In this document: piece by piece, positions 47,175-60,440 of the stretch
Numbering within the stretch: the first letter of the stretch is position 1
Layout of the letters: the number at the start of each line of letters is the position of its first letter
Source of the DNA: Eonycteris spelaea
Taxonomy: Eukaryota; Chordata; Mammalia; Chiroptera; Pteropodidae
Assembly: GCA_003508835.1 (NCBI GenBank)
Contig: PUFA01000003.1
Coordinates: forward strand, 14,423,501-14,487,500
Length of the DNA: 64,000 bases
Direction of reading: 5' to 3'
Position numbers and translations under genes: made by a program
Notes under the pieces: generated by a model
What the model was told of the DNA's origin: nothing
Database searches by the model: none
What the model saw: only the letters and a program-made list of their open reading frames with translations

Positions 47175-47560
47175 GCAGTTGTTAACAACACTGGAGTTCT
47201 TAGGTTTCCCAAGACAGAAATTGAGAGGAAACCCTAGAAAAAATTCCAGACACATTTTTATTAAGCTTGTGCTCAAGTACGGGGGAGGCAGCACAGAGGA
47301 AAGGTCCTCCGAACTGACTTGGGGTCTGGCTTTGTTTGGCGATTTTTATAAGCTTGAGACAAAGCTGGCTTTTTGGATAATGGGGGTGCGGGACTTTTGA
47401 ATAAAGAAGGTGTGGGATTTTCGGAGTGATGGGGTGGTGGTATTCTTGTGGTCAGTTTATTTGGCATTTCTCCTGGCCATCTGGCATTCCTCTGACCTCA
47501 GGGCCCAAGTCCCTATGCTGTCTCAACGTCTATACACCTGTAGGTCCTCAGGTATGGCGT
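47175..47560 (-). mobile_element. Solo LTR, class I (gammaretrovirus-like), antisense
   Basis: Read on the minus strand the order is U3 text 'ccaggagaaatgccaaataaactg', a TATA box in 'aagcttataaaaatcgcc', then 'cttgagcacaagcttaataaaaatgtg' with an AATAAA polyadenylation signal about 80 bp further, and a GT-rich region. This promoter-plus-poly(A) spacing is typical of a gammaretroviral R region. Boundaries are approximate and no target duplication was found. There is no gag, pol or env sequence next to it. Confidence 0.65.
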
Positions 47561-47599
47561 AAAAGATGGTACCTCACTAAACAGAGACTAGCTTGTGGT

Positions 47600-50500
47600 G
47601 AGTGAGCACCCATTACATATTTGTGCTGTGAATGAACTGGAGTTATAAACAATACTTAGAGCTCTGGTTGGTGTAAACAATGCATAAATTAAAAGCCATA
47701 AAAAACAGTTGTTCTTCAGATTTCTTTCACCCATAAACCTCAAAGAACTAAGGTTAAGGAGGAAGGGAATCATGACTGTGAATAGCATATATGTTGTTCC
47801 TAAGAAACAATATAACAGGAACTTTAGGGTACAGACACATGTGAAAGCCCTTTACTAAGGATTAAAAAAAAAACAAAAAGGACAGATGCTGATAAACTTG
47901 TGGAAACCTTTAGGAGTCAAAGCAGTGGCTGATAGTTTCTTTGTGTGATTGCAAAAAATGATGCAGCTAGAAAGTTAGCAGTGATAAAGAAGTCTCATTT
48001 ACTTAGCCAAGCTTTTGTCAAATTATTGCTTGATCACAGGATAATTTTTCAGAAAGGTAAGTAAAAAAGACACACTGCTCTAGGACTAATTATAATCTAT
48101 GTGAAGAAATCGTTGGTGAATAAAAGGAACATTGGAAAAAATTCAAGTCACATTATACTGTGAGATTTTTTTAATACCTATTTTACTGCTACTTCACATT
48201 TTTAGCTTTTGTTGTGGGAGGAGTTTCATTTTATTTTTGTCTGCCACATTATTGAAACTAGAAATCAAACCCAACATTATTTACTTATCTGCTATTGAAG
48301 TTAGACAGACCTAGAGAATGGAAGAGATTTATTGGAAAATAAGCTTGGCAAATGTTTTTGGCTTTTAGAAATATGATTTAAGAAATGAATTTTGTTATTA
48401 TAAGCTAGGTGTAATTTTTTTTTACAAATCCTAGAATAAATTATGACATTGATGATTTATGGATTTCTAAACTCGTATGCACATAATGGTATTTTTGTAG
48501 TTAGATTTTAGAGAAATGGGGAACGTGGAATTATTCAAGGAGGTGTTTTGAAAATTGGAGGCATTACCTTTTATTTTATGCTTTTAAAATTAATAGAAGT
48601 ATCAAAACTGGTGGAAGATTTAAATAGTAATGAGATAAATTATAACTGGGTAGCAAGACTGACAGTCAAAACTCTCACAGTGGCTCATTGAATAACCAGT
48701 TATTTCTGTAGTTGTGGATATTTTTTATTGATAAAATGTGGTCAGTTGGACTCCATTTTCTCTGTTAATTATAGAAATCACAATAATGCCATTATTATGA
48801 ATATTTTTTAGCTATTCTGAAAAGGAAACAACTTTAGAGACCATTTTGTTCATAGTATAGCAAGTTGATTAACTATATTTTTCTTGGGTTCTGAATACAT
48901 TTCCGCCTTGAAGCAGCTATATGAAATACTTTTCATAAGTGAACTGACATTTTTAGTAAAACTGGTTTAATAGAATAAATTATTTAGTAGGACCTATTAA
49001 TGATCTTTTCCCCTCATTATAAGTGCTGGTTTTAGAATGTAACACCAAGTTCCTAGAGATACTTTCAATTGATTTTATGTTAGGACTTTTCTTGGAAAGT
49101 TGGTATTCTTTGTAATATCTCTTCACATGAAGAAAGTGTCTGTTTTTCCACAGTGATAATGATTTGGTTATAACTGAAGTAGCTTGATAATGGTTAGTTT
49201 TCTACATTACAGCCAGTTCACTTATGAACTGTTACTTATGGTATGAACACTATATGTGATGCGGTATTAGACCTGGTATAGCAATTTAGGAATGCGCATC
49301 TGCTACTCAGAATCACCTAACCCACATCTAAGTAAATGGACATACAAAATACATACAGGGTTTTGTCTGTGTGTATCTCTATTACATTTATATTTTATGC
49401 ACAATATAAAACAAGCCATTGAGACTTGACAATATACTAATGAATGTAGTAGAAATAATTTTATGTTCTCAAAAAGTGAGTATCCCATTTATGAATTTTG
49501 TCTGTAATAATGTACTTTAATGAAAAGAAATAAAACAAAAATCTTGTTTTTTAAATGTCTGTATTTTAGAGGAAGGAAAACAGTGATCAAAAGCATTAAT
49601 GGAGACATTTTTTGCTTTAAAAATGAAAAAAACAGAATCTTGGCCCCAAAATTTGAGTTGGGCAGAAGAGCGTCATTTTGTTTTATTTCTTTCCTGAAAA
49701 TGTAAATGACAATAATAGCAGACTGATGACAGCTGCTGAAATTATTTAAAACTGTGAAACTTGTTCAGTAGCACTGTTGACATCATCGAAAATACATCTG
49801 AGCTGCAGGATTTTGCATAAATAATATGTGTAACTTTTATAAACATAGCTTATTTGAATATATTATGTGTTACCATTCTTTTGTGTCTGGGAATCTGTTA
49901 GACCCCTATTACTAATGATACATAGTAAAATCTTTTTTATTAGTTTTTTTTAGTTTGCTTACTGTTATATAAAACTGTCAAAACTTTTAGATTTGTCGTG
50001 AAATCTGTGGTAGCAAATAGACTAAGTTAGTTTTCACAAGGGTAAAATTAAAACCCTAAAAAATTATTGATTTATGTTCTATAAATCTGTTGTATCTTTA
50101 CAGCTATAATTTCTGTCAGAAAAAGAGAAAGTGACATGGTTTTAAGACAAGATTAATCCTGAGTTTAGCTGAATGAAACTTTTGTGAGGCAAATGCCACT
50201 CTTTTAAATGTAAGATTTACCTGTAAAGTTTCAAAGTAAAATTGAAGATTTGTGGCTAAGACTTCATTAATCAAGAAGCAAGAAGTAACTCCGAGACTTC
50301 CTAAGAATTAAATACACAGGTGTGTGTGCAGATTCTGACACACACTTTTTTACTCTCAATAGTTCAAGTGAATTCTTATATACAATTACATTTTGTCTTG
50401 AATTATAAATTCCTGCATTGCTTGTATTTGATTTAATACAAGTAAGCCTCACTGCCTTATATTTATTGAAGAATTATACTTTTAAATAATAGAAATTTGA

Positions 50501-51355
50501 ATAAACCATAGTACATCATGGAAATGTATTAGACGACCAATAATGATATTCTGTTCAATGAGTATTTAGCTTAGTTTTAGTATGGGCTCAGGAAAGTGTT
50601 AAGAGTTGAAAGAGTTTCGTTATAGCCTTTAACTTGAGGGAATTTAGAGGTACAGGATATAAGGTAGTTGAATAAACAATCCTGTATAATCATGCTGAAA
50701 AAAAAAAAAAAAAAGCCTTGCATATGGTATAGTACCGAGCACTTTTATTGGCCAGTGTTCCTATACATGCTTCAAGAGAGAAATTGTGAACTTTCATATA
50801 GTTTTGTTAATCTAAAAGTTTCCTGTCTGGTGATAGAACAGACTGGACCTTGTTTATTTTTCAAGTGGTAGAGAAAAAAAAGGGAGGAAAATTACAGATT
50901 TGTCATTTTTCCCCGTTAGATAGCACATGTGTATGTAGACCAAACATCACCTTTTGTATAACTACTTTTTTGGGGGGAATTCATTTATTGGGAAACTGTT
51001 ATAGTTTTTTGACATGAGTAAAGTCTGATACCTAAAGCCTCTATGTTTCTGTATTATAGGAGTTTTTTTTAAACACATATTGAAAAATGGTGGCATTTAA
51101 TTTATATGGTTTAGTTGGACCTATTTGAAAGGCCCTTGAAAGAAGTAATTTGAAAGAAAATTATGTTAGTACCTGGTTTTCATTTTTGATGGTGAAGTTA
51201 ATCAAATAGGTTTTTATTCTTTGAATTTTTATCGTGAGGTAAAATAATTTAACACGTGTTAATAAATGCTAATCTATAGTAGTTTTCTCAAGAGAGATTT
51301 TTTCCCTCACAGTTAATTATTTTTAAAATAGCATTAGTTTTTAAATAACATTTTT
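47600..51355. other. PIK3C3 intron 4, central
   Basis: AT-rich with no recognised repeat or gene, apart from an A-run at about 50700-50714. Deep intronic enhancers cannot be judged from one sequence. Confidence 0.4.
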
Positions 51356-51357
51356 TC

Positions 51358-51620
51358 TTATTACAAAGATTATATACATCTTCTACAGTGATAGAAGATT
51401 TGTTAAAATACAAAGACTATAAAAATCACCTCTGACCCTCTTTCCAGAAATAATTATCATTAATATTTTAATTGATATCATTTCAGTAAATTAATATGTA
51501 TGTTGCATATGAATGTGTATATAGTTATTTTTAAATCAGGACCATGTTGTGTATGTGTTTAATTGAATTCTTCTTTTATACTTAATGGTATCTCAAATTG
51601 TTTTGGGTCATTTAAGATAC
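51358..51620. repeat. LINE-like 3' fragment, family not assigned
   Basis: 'agattatatacatcttctacagtgatagaagatttgttaaaatacaaagactataaaaatcacc' then 'taattgaattcttcttttatac' resemble the repeat also seen at about 6680-6910. Confidence 0.4.
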
Positions 51621-52659
51621 AGCAGATCCTCAAATGACATTGTTTCTTTATAATGTTGATGAGATACCAGAAGAACTTAACTCTTGTTTACATCAATTAG
51701 CCTATGATAAAATTGCTTTTGTTTCACATGCTTCTCTTAAAGTCATAGAACCTATCAAAGACATTAAGTAAGGACTTACTATGCTTGTAAGTGATTTGTA
51801 GAGACTTCAAGATTTTGCACAGTGTGGATATGCCATAATTCATTTCAGTAATCCTCTATGGGTGGATATTCAAAATGTTTGCAATTCTGTGCTTTTGTTA
51901 AGCCATTATCAATTTTACATTTTGGCTTGAAAATAAAAAGTGAGAATTATTCTTTTGAGATGTTTTTAAATGGTTTATTTGATTTGCTCGTATGCTGTAT
52001 TTCCAAGTTATCAGACATAGTCATAAGGTCTATGTGGGTGCTTAAAATCAGGGTCGAAGTTCGATATATATCTTTGAATTTTTTTATTCTATCAGTTATA
52101 TTCTATGTGTTCATCTTATTTTTATAGCTAGAAATTAAACTTGTTAAGCCATCTCTTAATTAACAACAAAACTACCCCACCTTTCATAGCATCTGTGAAC
52201 TTGGCTGTGTATTTGGTACTTTTTGATAAATACATGCTCATTGATGTCTTTTGTAAAGATAAAGTGGGCATATGAATATGGAAGAAACTAGCTGAAGGAA
52301 AATTTTAAAGCAGAAATCATTTCCCTCTAGTTTCCTTTTGAATCTGTCTGCCCCATGTACCTCTACAGATTCCTGGGCAGACTTGAAATATAAACATTGT
52401 TTTTCAGTCTGTCTCACTTTTTCTTTTTCCCTGTGGGCTTTTTAAGTGTAATGTCTACTATAAAGAGAAATCTAGATCATCATGACCTCAGGAAAACTGA
52501 TTCTTAGTAAGCATCTTATGTATGTATGCATCTTCCCAACTCCACCTTGCAGAGAACTTGATTTATTTAGTTAAATATTTACTGAGGACTAATCCTGGTC
52601 TTTCATTAAAGCTGGGCACATCAGGCTCACTGACGTACTGACAAACATGTAGTTATTTC

Positions 52660-52920
52660 CTCTGCTGGAAGATTTCATCCTGTTTGGCTGATTCCTTATC
52701 CTTCAGGTCTCTGCTTAAATGTCACTGCCTGAGAGGCCTTCTCAAGCCTGTCATTATTTTCTGTCACAGCACCCTGTTTATTACTTCCATCTCACTGTTT
52801 CAGTTTGTAGTTACACTGCATTTAACCATAAGACTAGCTCACCCTTTCCTACCTTTGAGTTCTATGAGTGCAGGGAAATTGCTTCTTTTACATTCTGTGA
52901 TTATCTGCAGAGCAGAAGAC
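52660..52920 (+). repeat. L2 LINE 3' fragment
   Basis: 'cttcaggtctctgcttaaatgtcactgcctgagaggccttctcaagcctg' matches the L2 wording 'ctcaaatgtcacctcctc...gaagccttccctgacc'; 'acagcaccctgtttattacttcc' follows. Confidence 0.75.
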
Positions 52921-52976
52921 CTGAGGGAAGTTTGAAACCTAGAACAATCAAGTAATATGTATTTATGTTGAGGGTA

Positions 52977-53116
52977 CAGGCATACCTCAGAGATATTGTG
53001 GGTTTGGTTCCAGACCACTGCAGCAAAGCAAATCGTAATCTTTTTGCTGGTCGAGGGTCTTGCCTTCAATCTGTGAAGTACAATGAAGTGAAGCTCAGTA
53101 AAGGGAGGTGTGCCTG
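52977..53116. mobile_element. Internally deleted Tigger1-like element (140 bp)
   Basis: Begins CAGGCATACCTCAGAG and ends GGAGGTGTGCCTG, a pair of about 12-bp terminal inverted repeats. It continues 'attgtgggtttggttccagaccactg', then jumps to 'aatctttttgctggtcgagggtcttgcc', which is internal sequence of Tigger1. TA precedes the left end (52975-52976), as expected for a Tc1/mariner target. Confidence 0.85.
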
Positions 53117-54524
53117 TGTATAAATACTAGGGAAAAGTTTCTGAGGGCATGTAACATTCTTTTCTTCAGCTTCCTTTGTACTGTTACTCTTTCCTACTTG
53201 GCCCCCATCAAATCCCTAAAGCTTTTGAGCAGAATTCCAAAGTATATAAACATTTGTTTTTGATCCTGTCACTCTTCCACATTAGAAGGCCTTTCAAAAA
53301 ATGTAAACGTTCATTGAGTGAGTAAATACAAGGTTCTGTTAACTATTTATAGCTCTAGCACTCAAGGAGCTTATAGTCGAGTGGAGCTGGTATGAATAAG
53401 GAGTGATGAATTGTGATCCTGGGAGTTTATCTGTTCCCAGGGATCACTACCTGGTTTGAAATTTGTTTTTCCTGCTGTTCTTAGCCTATATACAGTGCTG
53501 CAAGTTGGCCTACTTTGAGTTCTGTCCCAGGTAATTGTGTTGAACACTTCAATTCCGAGACATCTTCCTCAAGCACTTATTTCTGTCCTCCCATTAAATC
53601 TGATAATACATGTACTCCAAGCAGTTTCCTTGACATGTTACTTGGTTCTTACAGATTCTTTTTATTTAAATAGCTTTTAAAACTCCTTGCTGTTTAATTC
53701 TTGGAGAAGGTAGAGCTCAATAATTACGCACTTATTTTTGTGACCGTGGGCTTCTCCTTTTAGCTCTATGTGACTTCTTGTGAATTCTTTGGAAACGCAT
53801 GTTCCTTAAAAAGTGAGGATGACACTTTCACTGATTTCTTGACCTGTCTTCTTCCTAGGACGGGCACCCTAGTGAGGATTATTTTTTCAGAAGCAATTTG
53901 AAACAGATTGTACTAGTTTTACCCTGCTGTTTAACAGAATGCAGATTTCCTCTTTTGAAAGATCTAGGTCATTGACATTTCAGACCCAAAATGAAATATG
54001 AATTGTTAAAGTTCATTTTTGGTTTTCATTATCTCCAGAAGTTCCCAGCCTGGAGAGACCTAGAAGCTGCTTTAGACTGAATAAAACCACCCAAGTCTAT
54101 CTATATCATTATCAGCACCTATAAGAGATGAAGTGACATAGATTATGGGCCAATTATAATAGCTGCTAACAATTTGCATAGTGCTTTATAGTTTTCTAAA
54201 ATTTTACAAAGTTTTAGAAAAATATTTTCATCCAGTATTTAATTATTTCATCTGCATTGAGTCATAAAAAGTAAAAAGTTTTATGGTTTGAATAACTAAA
54301 AAGGGTGGCTGGAATGTAGTGTCTCAGAGTTGTAGATTATTTTAGAGAGGAAAGCAGTGGCCAGTCATTTAAAAGTTGTGAAAATTAATTCTAGACTTTC
54401 TCTGTTCCCTAAAGTTTAGCCAAGAGCTAACTTTGCCATCTTGAAATCCTCTCTCCTTGCTCTTTTACAGTTGAGCAATCAATTGTCATATGCTTGGGTT
54501 ATCCAAGAAGCAAGTGCTGTGCTA

Positions 54525-55068
54525 ACTAGTCTCCAAAGATGGTCCTCAATGAAACATGCCTCCCGATGCTCACACCCTTCTACATTGGATCTGCGCTAGC
54601 CCTGTGATTCATTTTAACGAATATGATGCAGCTGAAGTGATGCTTTGCCTGTTTTAAGAGAGCTTGATCGCTTTTGTTTTTACATTTTTAGGAACAGTGA
54701 GCCATGATGTAAGATGTCTTGCTACTCTGTTGTAGTGGCTATGTTGAGAGACCACCTGGAGAGAGAGCAGTACTGATAGACCAAGCAGAAAGAGAGAGGC
54801 CCCACCACCCTGGTTTCCCACCAGAGCAAAGGCATTAGAAATGTGAGTGGAGCTATCTTGGAGCTATCTTGAACATTCCAGCTCCAGCCACCAGATGTCA
54901 ACAGTCTTGTGAGAGGCTGTTAGAAAAATGGAGAAAAAAAAAAAAAAATATCCAGATGTCTTTCAAAAAGAATTCTTGAATTCTCCAAGAATCATGGAAA
55001 TAATAAAATGAATGCTGTTTTAAGGCATTTAGGTTTGCGGTGCTTTGTTACATTCCAGGTTAATAGCA
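54525..55068 (+). mobile_element. MaLR LTR (MLT1-type)
   Basis: 'ccaaagatggtcctcaatgaaacatgcctcccgatgctcacaccctt', 'ggatctgcgctagccctgtgattc', 'gaaaaaggag'-type middle, 'ttgaacattccagctccagcca' and 'aataataaaatgaatgctgttttaaggcatttaggtttgcgg' follow the MLT1 consensus. An A16-type run has expanded at about 54935-54949. Confidence 0.75.
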
Positions 55069-55729
55069 CACGTGGCTTTTTTAAGTAGTAACTTACAGTT
55101 CTGCAGAAATTATAAAAATAATTCAAACGAATATTTAGAAATTCTGCTCTCAAAGTGTAACGCAGGAGACAGACTTGTAGACAATCAGGCATAGCACAAG
55201 TGGTACCTCTCATTTTGCAGTTGCTTTTGCATTCAGCAGTATTGTAGTGATCTTCGCCTATCAGGGTATGTTGATTTTCCTTTTTTTTTATTATAGTCTT
55301 TCATAATGTGTGTACCATAGTGTACTTAACAGTTGCCACTATTGATGGTCATTTACATTCTTTTATGTCTAAATTTTCTTTATTGCAAATAATGATACAC
55401 AAATGTGAACGTATCTAGGATAATTTAAACTTGTTCTCCAAAGTGGCCTTACCAATTTATGATACTATTATCCTGACCAAACGTTCATCTTTAGTATTTA
55501 TGTAGGGAAGCTAGGAACATGCTATATAGGAAGTAATATATATTAGCAGCAAACATGAATTCTGGAAAGAGTGGAAAAATGACTTTTTTAAACATGTTCA
55601 GATGGCAGATTTTGGACTTTGAAAAAAATTTTTAAATTGTTTTTCTCTAAGAAAACATAATGATTAGTCACTAACCCAAGTCTTTCTTGTCCTGATAGTT
55701 GTGTATGATGTGTTACGTATAGGAATGTA

Positions 55730-57960
55730 TCAGATATGATGATGAGAGCATTGTAGAGCAGTTTTAGATTCTCAGAAATATTGAGAGGAAGGTACAGAGA
55801 TTTCCTGTATACCTTCTGCCCTAACATATGCATAGCCATTATCACATCCCCACCAGAGTGGTGCATTTGTTGTAACTGATGTACCTAAAAAATGAAACAA
55901 AACAAAACAATTAATGAACTTACATTGACATATCATTATCACACAAAGTCCCTAGTTTATCACAGGGTACATTCTGTGGGCTTGGAGAACTTTATAATGA
56001 CATGTAGCCATCATTAGGTATTATTCAGCAGTTTCATTGTCCTAAAAATCTTTTGTGCTTCACCTGTTCAGCCCTTCCCCACTTCCCCCAACCCTGGGCA
56101 ACCAGTTATCTTTTATTGTCTCTGTAGTTTTATCTTTTCCAAAATGTCATATAGTTGGTATCTTACAGCAATCATTCAGATAGATTTCTTTCACCTAGGA
56201 TTATGCATTTAAGATTCCTCAGTGTCTTTTTATGGCTTGATAGCTCATTTTACTTTAGTGCTGAATACTATTCCATTGCTTTGAGTACCACAGTTTATTT
56301 ATCCATTCATCCACTGAGGGACATCTTAGTTGCTTCCAGGTTTTGGCAATTACAAATAAAGCTGCTGTAAAAATTCCTGTGCAGGCTTTTGTGTGGACAT
56401 AATTTTTTAGCATCTTTAGGAAAATATCAAGGAGTGTGATTCCTAGATTGTATGGTAAGATTATTTTTAGTTTTGTAAGAAACTTCAATCTCTCTTCCAA
56501 AGCAGCTGACCATTTTGCATTTCCACCAGCAGTGAATGCAAGTTCCCTTCGTTCCACATTCTCATCTGCATTTGATGTTGTCAGTGTACCAGATTTTGGC
56601 CACTCTAATCGGCGTTTAGGGTATCCTGTTGTTGTAATTGCATTTTCCTGATACATATGATATGCAGTATTTTTCATATGTATATTGGTCATCCGTATAT
56701 CTTCGGTGAGTTGTCTGTGAAGGGCCCATTATTTAATCTGGTTGCTTATTTTCCTATTGAGTTTTAAGAGTTCTTGTATATTTTGGATAATAGTCCATTG
56801 TCAAATGTGTCTTTGCAAATATCTTCTCCCAATCTGTGGCTTGTCTTGGTCTCTTGACAGTATCTTTCACAGAGCAGAAGTTTTTAATTTTAATGAAGTC
56901 TGGCTTATCAGTGATATCTGTCATGGATCATATCTGTGGTGTTGCATCTCAAAATTCATCACCATACCCAAGATCGTCTAGGCTTTCTTTTATGTTATTG
57001 TATATGATTTTTATAGATTTGCATTTTACATTTAGGTCTAATGCATTTTGAGTTGATTTTGAAGGATCGATTTTTTTTCAATTTTTTATACGTGGATGTC
57101 TAGTTAGTCCAGCACCATTTGTTGAAAAAACTATCTTTGCCCCATTGTTTTGCCTCTGCTCCTTTCTCAGAGATCACTTGACTATATTTATTTATATGAA
57201 TCTATTTCTGGGCTTTCTGTTCTGTTCCATGAATGTTTGTCTATTCTTTTGCCAGTGTCAGACCCTCTTGATTATTGCAGCTTTATTATAATTTCTGAAG
57301 TTAGATGGTGTCAGTCCTCCAGTTTTCTTTCCTTCAGTGTTGTTTTGGTTCTTCTGGATCTTTTGCCTCTTCTTATAAACTTTAGAATCATTTCTCTATC
57401 CACAAGATAACTCACTAGGTTTTTTAGTGGGATTTTATTAAATCTAAAGATCAAGTTGGGAAGGACTGACATCTTGACAATATTGAATCTTCTTATCCAT
57501 GTACAGGAATATATCTCCTTCTGTGTAGTTCTTTGGTATTGTTCATCAGAGTTTTGTAGTTTTCCTCATATAGATCATTTACATATTTTGTTAGGTTTAT
57601 AACAATATCATTTTTGGGGATGTAAATGTTGCTTTTTTAAAAAAAATAACAGATTTATTGAGATATAATTTAGATATCTCTATCTTTAATTTCAAATTCC
57701 ACTTGTCCATTGCTGGTATATAGGAGAGTAATTGACTTTTGTATGTTAACTTATTATTCCGCAAACTCGCTGTAATCACTTATTAGTTCTAGGAGTTTTT
57801 TTGTTCATTGTTTCCTATTTTCTACATAGATGATCATGTCATATATGAACAGAGATAGTTTTATTTCTTCCCAATAGCTCCTATTACATTAGCTAGTACT
57901 TCCAGTATGTCGAAAGGGAGTGATGGGCAATGCTATTTTTTCTCATGCTGTGAGATCTAC
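55730..57960 (-). mobile_element. L1M 3' half (ORF2 and 3' UTR), 2.2 kb
   Basis: Reverse-sense L1M: 3' UTR wording at the left ('gagatttcctgtataccttctgccc', 'ccccaccagagtggtgcatttg', 'tccattcatccactgagggacatcttagttgcttcc'), then ORF2 ('gagttttaagagttcttgtatattttgg', 'cagcaccatttgttgaaaaaactatctttgcccc', 'caagttgggaaggactgacatcttgacaatattgaatctt', 'ggagtgatgggcaatgctattttttc'). A patch at about 57635-57672 ('aacagatttattgagatataattt') comes from another L1 3' region, so the copy is mosaic. Stops are frequent. It ends about 30 bp before the exon 5 acceptor. Confidence 0.85.
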
Positions 57961-57992
57961 GTTAAAATTTTTCCATTGTGTTTTTTCTGCAG

Positions 57993-58079
57993 CTCACAAA
58001 AGCCCATCGACAAGGACACATGGTGAAAGTAGATTGGCTGGACAGATTGACTTTTAGAGAAATTGAAATGATCAATGAG
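57993..58079 (+). CDS. PIK3C3: PIK3C3 coding exon 5 (residues 178-206)
   Basis: Acceptor 'ttttttctgcag', donor 'gtgggt'. Reads [20 protein letters not shown] then FREIEMINE, 29 codons, phase 0 at both ends, identical to the conserved protein. It covers the end of the C2 domain. An L1M fragment ends only about 30 bp before the acceptor, so the upstream pyrimidine tract may partly derive from it. Confidence 0.97.
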
Positions 58080-59930
58080 GTGGGTTGTATTCCTTTTTTT
58101 TCATTACAGAATATTTCCTTCAGGTATCTAAATCAAGAATTTTTGGACAATTATTTATTACCAGATATCTCACAAATATAGGGTTATTGGGGTGATGTGT
58201 AGTTGAGGGTTCTTTGTTAATAAGTGCAAAACTTGAGATATCTGCCTTCCTTTTATTTTAGTGTTCTGTCCAACCAAGAAAGGTAGTGTATATTATAAGT
58301 GTACTAAATATCGTATAAGTGAAGCCAGTATGAGTTTGATGCCTCACTTGTGTGTTCTGTCTCTATATGGCAGCTCGTATTCAGCACAGTGCTACCTCTT
58401 CCCTTCAGTTACCTTAAATCATCTTTAGCAAGTCCTCTCTCCAATTAAGATACTTCTTTTTTTATGCACTACATATAGGACTCTGCATCCTTAATAAAGT
58501 TACATGGTTCACGTACTTTTTTGTCTCTTGATCTGTGTATTCTCGAATATTTTTACTTAAGAGATGGCTTCAATGAAACTCTTTCCAAAAGTTAGAATGC
58601 ATTATTTCTCTTTTTTATGTATTTGCACTGAAGTGCTAGACGTTTTCCCTAACATTTGGTATCTAAGAGAGCAGAAATAACAATTACTATTAATCACATT
58701 AGGAGAGATGAATGTCAGCTTTGTGATATGCCTGGCTTACAGTGACCACCACAGATACTCTTCTCTGAAAGTTTTTAGGAGCTGGAAAGAGAAAGAAATT
58801 TTTTAATTTTACAATGAACACTTGTAAAAGTTATATTCTAGCATTGTTAATTTTTAAAAATGAAATTGGTGTTTAACAACATTTATGTTTAGTATGAATA
58901 CCGGGCATTTTTTTCAAATTTATTCATAGTACATTCTCATATATTCAAACTGGAAGGAGACTTTATTATTTTGAATTTTATATACACATTCCAAAATTAG
59001 TTTAATCGAAATGCTTACCTGTATTTTTCTGTTCTTCAACTTAGGTACCCCTGCATAGAAAATGTAATGTTAGGGCTTACTCTGTCCAGCCTTTTCCATT
59101 CTCTTTAAAAGATAGGAGACCATTACCATTACCATAATAGACTATACTATGCTTCATAAAGCTGGCAATGTAAATGACCTCCTTAGACTTTGATTTTACA
59201 CATATGGATTTAAAGCCATTTAAAAACCTGTTTTGGGTCAAGACTAATCCTTTTAGACTTAATTTTATTTCACTTCGTTATTTACATAGTATTTACTTTT
59301 TTTTAAAGGGACAAATTTATACACAGAATTAACATTTTTTTATGTCGAGGAAGTAACTGTTTCCCAGTATACTTAAAATATACTGATAAAAATTTACAAG
59401 TCACTGCAAATTGTCTTAAAACTATTTATAAATTGTGAAAAACTTGTAAAGGTTATGTCTGTTAAGATCAAATGCCCTCAGTCCTTAGTTACACATTTTG
59501 TTTTCCTTCTGATTTTTGTTATACTTATAGTAATTGCTATAGATTAGTTGCATGGTTTAAGGGTGCACTGTACTTTGTTTAACATTGTTATAAGTACAAA
59601 ACATCTTTAGCTTTGAAAGAAAATAGTTCTCATACATGTGCATACAAAATATCAAGATTTTATATAATAAAATCCAAACTACTAAATAAACTAAGTGTCA
59701 TTAAGTTTTAGGAGGGATTAGAAGTGAATAGCAGATACTACTGGCTAAACAGCAGTGCTGTATATAATAAATAGTAGTGCTGTAACATTGCATTTATAAT
59801 AGCAAAATAAAAATTTACATTTCAATTGTACTTGATAGATCTATGTATTACTGAATTGGGAATAATGGTATATACTGATCCTTTAATAGAATGTTATGAT
59901 CTTTTTTCATGAAAATTTTTTTTTTTTTAG
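58080..59930. other. PIK3C3 intron 5
   Basis: AT-rich, no recognised repeats or genes. It ends in a 13-T pyrimidine tract directly before the exon 6 acceptor. Confidence 0.5.
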
Positions 59931-60053
<123 letters not shown>

Positions 60054-60403
60054 TAAAGTAGAGGGGAGGGGAAACATTAAGAAAAATTACTGTTGTTCCT
60101 GCTGAGATGAATTATTTGGTGCAGGATAGCAGCAGACAGCTGTCAGCAGCAGCTGTTTATGTATGCACAAATCAAATCATATAGCTACAACAAGATTACA
60201 AAAGCCAATCATTCATGTAATACAGTTCTGGGTTACAGAATTCAATTAATATGCAGAAGATTAAAAACTTTTTGATTAATTGTTCTACAAATTGGCAAGT
60301 AGGACATTAAAGCTGTAGCTTTATTAACAGTTAGAATTCATTTGAAAAATAGTCATGTTTTTTAAATAGTAGTCTATTGAAAGTTAAGGTTATATTTGTT
60401 ATT

Positions 60404-60440
60404 TGAGTGTGTGTGTGTGTGTGTGTGTGCGTGTGTGTAT
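60404..60440. repeat. (GT)n microsatellite
   Basis: 'gagtgtgtgtgtgtgtgtgt' continuing through 'gcgtgtgtgtatg', about 35 bp. Confidence 0.95.

Noticed and set aside
56255..56692. 145-codon minus-strand frame
   Set aside because: Reads the 3' UTR side of an L1M copy; not ORF2 and not conserved protein sequence.
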